Assembly (NCBI RefSeq): GCF_012844455.2 | Contig: NZ_JABBCQ020000005.1 | Location: forward strand, 124,001 to 188,000 | Direction: 5' to 3' | Source: Comamonas suwonensis | Lineage (GTDB): Bacteria > Pseudomonadota > Gammaproteobacteria > Burkholderiales > Burkholderiaceae_C | Length of the DNA: 64,000 nt | Part shown: positions 58,937-64,000 of the stretch, piece after piece | How positions within the stretch are numbered: position 1 is the first letter of the stretch | How the letters are laid out: each line of letters starts with the position of its first letter | The notes under the pieces: model-generated | Told to the model about the DNA's origin: nothing | The model's database searches: none | The model's input: the letters and a program-made list of their open reading frames with translations, nothing else | Translations under genes and position numbers: made by a program

Positions 58937-60994
58937 TCAGGTCGGCGCTATTCGCTGAACCTGCACTGCACAGTCGTAAAAGCAGGGCGCACGGCCAATG
59001 TCGGTGAGCTTCTGGTGCGTCAGCTCGTTCACATTGGTGCCATTGGCCCCTTGCTTGCGCCACCAGATGCCCAGTCCCACCACCAGCCCCAGACGCGCGC
59101 GGCCGTTGAGGCTGGCGTGGCAGACATGCTCGCCACGAGCATTGAAGACACGCAGCCGGTCACCGTCGGTAATACCGCGCAGGGCAGCGTCGTCAGGGTG
59201 CATCTCCAGCATGGGCTTATCTTCCATGCGGGCCAGACTGGCCACATTGGTAAATGTGCTGTTGAGAAAGTTGCGCGCCGGCGGTGAGATCATGGCCAGC
59301 GGGTAGTCGGCCGTAGGGGGTTCGTAATTGGGAATGTAGTCGGGCAGGGTGTTGATGCCCAGCCGGGCCAGCGCCGGATTGTCAAACTCGCACTTGCCTG
59401 AGGGGGTGGCAAAGCGCCCTTCAGCAAACGGCGCATCGGGCAGCGGGATATGCGCAAAGCCGCGCTCCATCAACTCTTCAAAATCAATAGCTGTATGCGC
59501 AACGGCTGCGCGGCATAGAGCCTCATCTGAATCCGAAAAGTGCGCTGCGGCAAAGGCAGAGTCGAGTCTGGCCATATGAGAGGCCAGGTCGCGGAATATC
59601 TGCCCGTTGCTGCGGGCCTGACCCTCGGGCGCAATGGCGGGGCGGTTGAGCAGCACATCGGTGTGGCCGTAGCTGCCGTGAATGTCCCAATGCTCGAGCT
59701 GGGTGGTGGCGGGCAGCACATAGTCGGCGTTGTCAGCCGTGTCGGTCATGAAATGCTCAAGCACCACGGTAAACAGGTCTTCCCGTGCAAAACCGGCCGC
59801 CACCTTGGCAGACTCCGGGGCCACGGCCACGGGGTTGCTGTTGTAGACCACCACTGCTTGTACCTTGGGGCCAAATTGGGCATCGCCTTCATGGAGCAGC
59901 ACATCGCCAATCTGGCTCATGTTCAGCGTGCGCGGCCTGCGCTGGCCCAGCAGTTGCGGCATCTGCACTGCAGGCCGGTTGAAGGGCGATACGCCTGAAC
60001 TTGATAGCAGCAGCCCTCCGGCACGATTGCGCCAGGCGCCAATCAAGGCGGGCAGGCAGGCAATGGCTCGCACCGCATTGCCGCCGCCGCGCACGCGCTG
60101 CATGCCGTAGTTGAGGCGAATGGCTGCCGGCTTGGTCGTGCCGTAGTCGCGGGCCAGTGACTGAATCTGCTCCACCGTCAGCCCGCAGACCTGAGCGGAT
60201 CGCTCTGGTGGCCACTCAAGCGCTCTGGCTTTGAGGGCCTCCCAGCCCTGCGTGTATTGCGCCAGATAGTCGTGATCCAGCCAGTTGTTGACGATCAGCT
60301 CATGCATCAGCGCCAGTGCCAGCGCGGCATCGGTGCCGGGCAGCAGTTGCAGATGCTCATGGCATTTGTCGGCGGTCTCGCTTTTGCGTGGATCTATGCA
60401 GACCAGCTTGGCCCCATTGCGCTTGGCCACCTGCGCATAGCGCCAGAAATGCAGATTGCTGGCAATGCTGTTGCTGCCCCAGATCAGGATGAGTTGGCTT
60501 TCGGCAAAAAATTCCACCCGCATGCCCAACTTGCCGCCATAGGTGTGGGTCAGCGCCTCGCTGCCCGCGCTGGCGCAGATGGTGCGGTCCAGGAGGCTGG
60601 CACCCAGTTGGTGAAAAAAGCGCCGGTCCATGCTTTCGCTCTGCACCAGGCCCATGGTGCCGGCGTAGCTGTAGGGAAGAATCGCCTCGGGGTTGTGCTG
60701 CGCAATGTGGTGCAGGCGCTGGGCTATGTCGGCAAGGGCCTCGTCCCAACTGACGGGGGTGAACTGGCCGCTGCCCTTGGGGCCGCTGCGCTTGAGCGGC
60801 TGCAGCACGCGGCCTGCATGGTAGGTGCGCTCCGTGTATTTGCTGACCTTGGCGCAGAGAACACCATCGGTGTGTGCATGCTCTGGGTTGCCCTGGACCT
60901 TGATGGCCGTGCCGTCTGCGACGGTGGTGATGAGGGCGCAGGTGTCCGGGCAGTCATGCGGGCAGGCGCCGCGTACTTGAGCGATGTGGGGCAT
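58937..60994 (-). CDS. Molybdopterin oxidoreductase, DMSO-reductase superfamily
   Basis: 685 residues from MPHIAQVRGACPHDCPDTCA; a start 12 codons earlier is less likely. One [4Fe-4S] cluster is bound by C11, C15, C19 and C47. C140 in LLDRTICASAGSEA aligns with the Mo-ligating Cys of NapA-type enzymes. WGSNSIASNLHFWRYAQVAK, then GAKLVCIDPRKSETADKCHE binds the pterin dinucleotide, and the C-terminal cofactor domain includes DGDRLRVFNARGEHVCHASL. There is no Tat or Sec signal, so it is cytoplasmic. No electron-transfer subunit or Mo-cofactor gene is adjacent; the substrate is unknown. Confidence 0.9.
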   Translation of the reverse strand: MPHIAQVRGACPHDCPDTCALITTVADGTAIKVQGNPEHAHTDGVLCAKVSKYTERTYHAGRVLQPLKRSGPKGSGQFTPVSWDEALADIAQRLHHIAQHNPEAILPYSYAGTMGLVQSESMDRRFFHQLGASLLDRTICASAGSEALTHTYGGKLGMRVEFFAESQLILIWGSNSIASNLHFWRYAQVAKRNGAKLVCIDPRKSETADKCHEHLQLLPGTDAALALALMHELIVNNWLDHDYLAQYTQGWEALKARALEWPPERSAQVCGLTVEQIQSLARDYGTTKPAAIRLNYGMQRVRGGGNAVRAIACLPALIGAWRNRAGGLLLSSSGVSPFNRPAVQMPQLLGQRRPRTLNMSQIGDVLLHEGDAQFGPKVQAVVVYNSNPVAVAPESAKVAAGFAREDLFTVVLEHFMTDTADNADYVLPATTQLEHWDIHGSYGHTDVLLNRPAIAPEGQARSNGQIFRDLASHMARLDSAFAAAHFSDSDEALCRAAVAHTAIDFEELMERGFAHIPLPDAPFAEGRFATPSGKCEFDNPALARLGINTLPDYIPNYEPPTADYPLAMISPPARNFLNSTFTNVASLARMEDKPMLEMHPDDAALRGITDGDRLRVFNARGEHVCHASLNGRARLGLVVGLGIWWRKQGANGTNVNELTHQKLTDIGRAPCFYDCAVQVQRIAPT
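59478..59515. repeat. Possible family 1 repeat inside the molybdoenzyme gene
   Basis: TTCAAAATCAATAGCTGTAT, then GCGCAACGGCTGCGC resembles the left arm of the dispersed palindrome. It is in frame and encodes part of AAVAHTAIDFEELM. Only one arm is convincing. Confidence 0.35.
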
Positions 60995-61134
60995 GTTGTG
61001 AGCTCGAAAACAGGAGCAATTCGCGGACAAACCGCTTTGTCAGCCTATTATGCGACTCGCATGAATGTCAAAAAACGTGAAATGCGACCTACCAGAAATG
61101 AGCCGATCAGGCTCTTAACGATGAACAGCCAGTA

Positions 61135-62310
61135 ATGAGAGCGAGAGCAATGCGAGACATGCAGATGGGATGGAATCGTCGTCAGTTTGTGACTGCCACG
61201 GCAGGCTTGGCCGCTGGAGTCTGGGGCGTTAACAGCTACGCACAGGAGGCGACAGGCCCCATCGTGCTGGGCCAGTCTTGCGCACTGACAGGGGCATCAG
61301 CACAACTGGGTACGCAGTTCTCGCAGGGTGCCAAGCTGTACTTCGATCAGCTCAATAGCCAGGGCGGCATCGGCCGCCGCCTGATAGAGCTGCGCACGCT
61401 GGATGATGGCTACGAGCCCGAGCGCTGCGTGGCCAATACGCAGAAATTTCTGGCCGATAACGTGATGGCCCTGTTTGGTTATCTTGGCACGCCGACCAGC
61501 ATGGCGGCACTGCCCTTGCTGCAAAAAGCCAAGGTGCCGCTGATTGCGCCGCTGACAGGTAGCGCCGTTTTGCGTGACCCCAAGCTGGCGCAGACGGTCT
61601 TCAATCTGCGTGCCTCCTATGCCGATGAAACCGCGCTCATGGTCAAGCAGCTGGTCTCACTGGGCCTCAAGAAGATCGCGGTGTTTTATCAAAACGATGC
61701 CTATGGCCAGTCGGGTCTGGACGGCGTGACCCAGGCACTGCAAAGCCAGGGCCTTAAACCCGTGGGCGCTGCCACTGTGGAGCGCAACTCTCAGGATGTG
61801 GCCAAGGCGATCAAGACATTGCTGCCACTGGGGGCGGATGTGATCGTGCAGGTGGGCACTTATGCGGCCAGCGCTGCCTTTGTGCGCGCCGCGCGACAGG
61901 CCGGCTATGGCGGTCAGTTCTACAACGTGTCGTTTGTGGGGACCTCGGCGCTGGCGCAGGCTTTGGGCAAGGAGGCCGAGGGTGTCGTGGTGACCCAGGT
62001 CGTGCCCTCGCCCTTTAAGACATCACATCCTCTGGCGCGCGAGTTTCAGGCGGCACTGCAGAAAAATGGCGCCGCATTGCAGCCCAATTACTCGAGCATG
62101 GAAGGTTATCTGGCCGCCCGTGTTGTCGGCGAGGCGCTGAAGTCTGCCGCCGCCGCTGGTCGGCTGCAGCGCGACGGCCTAGTGGCGGCGCTGGAAGCCC
62201 TGAACGGCCAGCAGGTTGCGGGTTTTCCCATTGCTTTCCGTCCACAGGCAGGCAAGCCGGGTTTTGTGGAGTTGTCCATGCTCACAAGCGACGGTAAAGC
62301 GAGAGTTTGA
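61135..62310 (+). CDS. Tat-exported ABC substrate-binding protein, LivK type
   Basis: 391 residues from the first ATG; ATGs at codons 6, 9 and 11 are also possible. The N-terminus has a twin-arginine signal (WNRRQFVTATAGLAAGVWG), cut near SYAQE. PIVLGQSCALTGASAQLGTQ, then IELRTLDDGYEPERCVANTQ and IAVFYQNDAYGQSGLDGVTQ place it with the receptor at 34878-35996. Tat export suggests folding or cofactor binding before transport. It diverges from the molybdoenzyme gene (140 bp), and the M20 hydrolase gene follows. No permease is near. Confidence 0.87.
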   Translation: MRARAMRDMQMGWNRRQFVTATAGLAAGVWGVNSYAQEATGPIVLGQSCALTGASAQLGTQFSQGAKLYFDQLNSQGGIGRRLIELRTLDDGYEPERCVANTQKFLADNVMALFGYLGTPTSMAALPLLQKAKVPLIAPLTGSAVLRDPKLAQTVFNLRASYADETALMVKQLVSLGLKKIAVFYQNDAYGQSGLDGVTQALQSQGLKPVGAATVERNSQDVAKAIKTLLPLGADVIVQVGTYAASAAFVRAARQAGYGGQFYNVSFVGTSALAQALGKEAEGVVVTQVVPSPFKTSHPLAREFQAALQKNGAALQPNYSSMEGYLAARVVGEALKSAAAAGRLQRDGLVAALEALNGQQVAGFPIAFRPQAGKPGFVELSMLTSDGKARV

Positions 62311-62394
62311 GGCTTTGATGCAGCGAGGGCGCAGCCTCTCTTGCTTTGGGTCATCATATTGTTTTTGCTAATGATGACCCCAAGGAGAGAGCGC

Positions 62395-63606
62395 ATGGCC
62401 CTGCTGCCCGAACTTCAAAAAAGCGCCCCTGACATTGCCGCCCTGCGCCGCGATATTCATGCCCACCCGGAGCTGTGTTTTGAGGAGATTCGCACCTCCG
62501 ATCTGGTCGCTGAAAAGCTGGAGCAATGGGGTATTCCTACCCATAGAGGCTTGGGAAAAACCGGGGTCGTAGGCATCATCCACGGCCGCGATGGTGGCAA
62601 GAATGGCCGCGCCATTGGCCTGCGTGCCGATATGGACGCCCTGCCGATGCAGGAGTTCAACACCTTTGAACATGCCAGCCGCCACGCCGGCAAGATGCAT
62701 GCCTGCGGCCACGATGGCCACACGGCCATGCTGCTGGCCGCCGCGCAATATCTGGCGGCCCATCGCGAGAGCTTTGAAGGCACGGTCTACGCCATCTTCC
62801 AGCCTGCAGAAGAAGGCGGCGGCGGAGCGCGTGAGATGGTCAATGACGGCCTGTTCACCCAGTTTCCCATGCAGGCCGTGTATGGCATGCACAACTGGCC
62901 CGGCATGAAGGCCGGAACCATGGCCGTGGGCGCAGGCCCGGCCATGGCCTCCAGCAATGAATTCAAGATCGTCGTGCGGGGCAAGGGCGGTCACGCAGCC
63001 ATGCCGCACATGGTGGTGGACCCGGTGCCCGTGGCGGCCCAGCTCATCATGGCTTTTCAGACCATCGTCAGCCGCAACGTCAAGCCGATTGAAGCGGGCG
63101 TGATCTCCGTCACCATGATTCATGCGGGTGAAGCCACCAACGTTGTGCCCGACAGCGTAGAGCTGCAAGGCACGGTGCGCACCTTCTCGCTGGAGGTGCT
63201 GGACCTGATCGAGCAGCGCATGAAGCAGATCAGCGAATCGCTGTGCGCCGCCCACGGCACGCAATGCACGTTTGAGTTTGTGCGCAACTACCCGCCCACC
63301 ATCAACACCGCCCTTGAGGCCGAGTTTGCGCAAAACGTGATGCGTGAGATTCTGGGCGATGCCGGCGTGGTGCCGCAGGAGCCATCCATGGGCGCAGAAG
63401 ACTTTGCCTTCATGCTGCTGGAAAAGCCCGGTGCCTACTGCTTTATCGCCAACGGCGACGGCGACCACCGCGCGCTGGGCCACGGTGGCGGCCCCTGCAC
63501 GCTGCACAACCCCAGCTATGACTTTAATGACGAGCTGATCCCACTGGGCGCAACCTTCTGGGTCAAGCTGGCACAACGCTGGTTGGAGCAGCCAACGCGC
63601 GGGTGA
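62395..63606 (+). CDS. M20 family amidohydrolase (hippurate/N-acyl-amino-acid hydrolase type)
   Basis: 403 residues from MALLPELQKSAPDIAALRRD, with AAGGAGAGAG ahead. The di-metal site is spread over GLRADMDALPMQEFN, HACGHDGHTAMLLAAAQYLA, IFQPAEEGGGGAREMVNDG and the late SMGAEDFAFMLLEKPGAYCF; the dimerisation domain contains VVRGKGGHAAMPHMVVDPV. The enzyme releases an amino acid from an N-acyl or N-aroyl amino acid. The upstream receptor might import its substrate (inference from order). Confidence 0.93.
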   Translation: MALLPELQKSAPDIAALRRDIHAHPELCFEEIRTSDLVAEKLEQWGIPTHRGLGKTGVVGIIHGRDGGKNGRAIGLRADMDALPMQEFNTFEHASRHAGKMHACGHDGHTAMLLAAAQYLAAHRESFEGTVYAIFQPAEEGGGGAREMVNDGLFTQFPMQAVYGMHNWPGMKAGTMAVGAGPAMASSNEFKIVVRGKGGHAAMPHMVVDPVPVAAQLIMAFQTIVSRNVKPIEAGVISVTMIHAGEATNVVPDSVELQGTVRTFSLEVLDLIEQRMKQISESLCAAHGTQCTFEFVRNYPPTINTALEAEFAQNVMREILGDAGVVPQEPSMGAEDFAFMLLEKPGAYCFIANGDGDHRALGHGGGPCTLHNPSYDFNDELIPLGATFWVKLAQRWLEQPTRG

Positions 63607-63891
63607 TTGCTTCTGTCTGCTGGAGTTTGCCCGGCGGGCAGTCGTGCTGAACCAGCGCGTGAAGGCGCTGTGGCTGTTGTAGCCCAGTATGGACGCGATC
63701 TGGCCGACGGAGTACTCCGGGTTGTGCACACAGCGTTGTGCCAGGTCGTATCGAACTTCATGATGCATTACATCCAGCCTCGCTCGCATATGCTGGACAT
63801 GGCTGCAGAGCTCTTTGGTCACGTGCTGGCGGGGCGTCTCGTCAGCGAGCCTCAGCAGGAGTTTGCGCTGGCGGATGCTGCGCAAGCCCAT
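63592..63891 (-). pseudogene. Degenerate AraC-family regulator fragment
   Basis: On the minus strand HEVRYDLAQRCVHNPEYSVG, then QIASILGYNSHSAFTRWFST is the second helix-turn-helix of an AraC-type regulator. Before it, RAMGLRSIRQRKLLLRLADE resembles the first helix-turn-helix, but about 20 unrelated residues separate the two. After it the frame has no stop and stays open antisense through the M20 gene. The long effector-binding N-terminal domain is not visible. It looks like a frameshifted or truncated gene. Confidence 0.45.
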
Positions 63892-64000
63892 CGCGCGCGG
63901 GAGCCGCGCAAGACCATGGGATCTACCGTGCTCGTGCCGTGACAGCGTGGTGAAAATGCAGGGCTTGTAAAGCCATTGCTGAGATCTGTGCCAGCGCTTT

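Noticed and set aside
62368-63891. A 507-codon open frame antisense to the M20 gene
   Set aside because: It is the mirror of a GC-rich coding region. Only its first 100 codons resemble a protein (AraC HTH); the rest is low-complexity His/Gly/Ala-rich shadow sequence.

Overview
The window looks like chromosomal DNA of a betaproteobacterium of the family Comamonadaceae, most like Comamonas or Delftia. The reasons are gene content and order (rsmI/yraN/diaA/dolP, yggS/pilT/pilU, norR/hmp, a DUF3567 protein, a Bug-type TctC receptor, several orphan LivK-type receptors) and two families of short dispersed repeats between and inside genes. I saw no rRNA, tRNA, CRISPR array, phage or intact insertion sequence. 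The species call is inference from content; nothing was searched.

Layout. 1-7.8 kb is housekeeping: the end of an Hsp70-like chaperone gene, rsmI facing yraN-diaA-dolP, a 3-hydroxyisobutyrate-dehydrogenase-like gene, the twitching ATPases pilU and pilT, and yggS. 7.9-16.5 kb is an uncharacterised acid-metabolism locus: a LivK-type receptor and a TetR repressor face an acyl-CoA ligase, a single-chain biotin-dependent acyl-CoA carboxylase and a class V aminotransferase, with an FKBP isomerase beyond. 17-19.9 kb is a nitric-oxide defence unit: norR and hmp diverge around three GTCA-N3-TGAC-type sites and a sigma-54 promoter. 20-25.5 kb has small conserved proteins and a heavy-metal two-component system whose kinase and regulator genes are separated by an opposite-strand DUF5713 gene. 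25.6-31.4 kb is a czcCBA-type metal efflux operon behind a perfect 28-bp palindrome.

31.4-48.9 kb is mixed metabolism and signalling: dsdA with a small overlapping partner, a GlcD-like oxidase, a LivK receptor, a UvrD-like helicase, a LysR regulator with purU, a PAS/GGDEF/EAL protein with a degenerate GGDEF site, a ChaN-like lipoprotein, DUF3567 and DUF3108 proteins, IclR facing a fumarylacetoacetase-family gene, and a TraB/GumN protein. 49-56.7 kb holds a Bug receptor and then a compact LysR-controlled cluster: pirin, isochorismatase-like hydrolase, YtcJ-like amidohydrolase with a Cys/His-rich tail, DoxX-like membrane protein, and an MFS transporter fused to a monooxygenase-like domain. By eye this stretch uses more C-ending codons than its surroundings. 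56.7-64 kb has a RidA remnant, a Cache-GGDEF diguanylate cyclase, an orphan molybdopterin oxidoreductase, a Tat-exported receptor, an M20 amidohydrolase and an AraC remnant.

The best candidates for something undescribed are the pirin-to-MFS cluster, the ligase/single-chain-carboxylase locus, and the dispersed imperfect palindromes, one of which appears to form the interdomain linker of the carboxylase.
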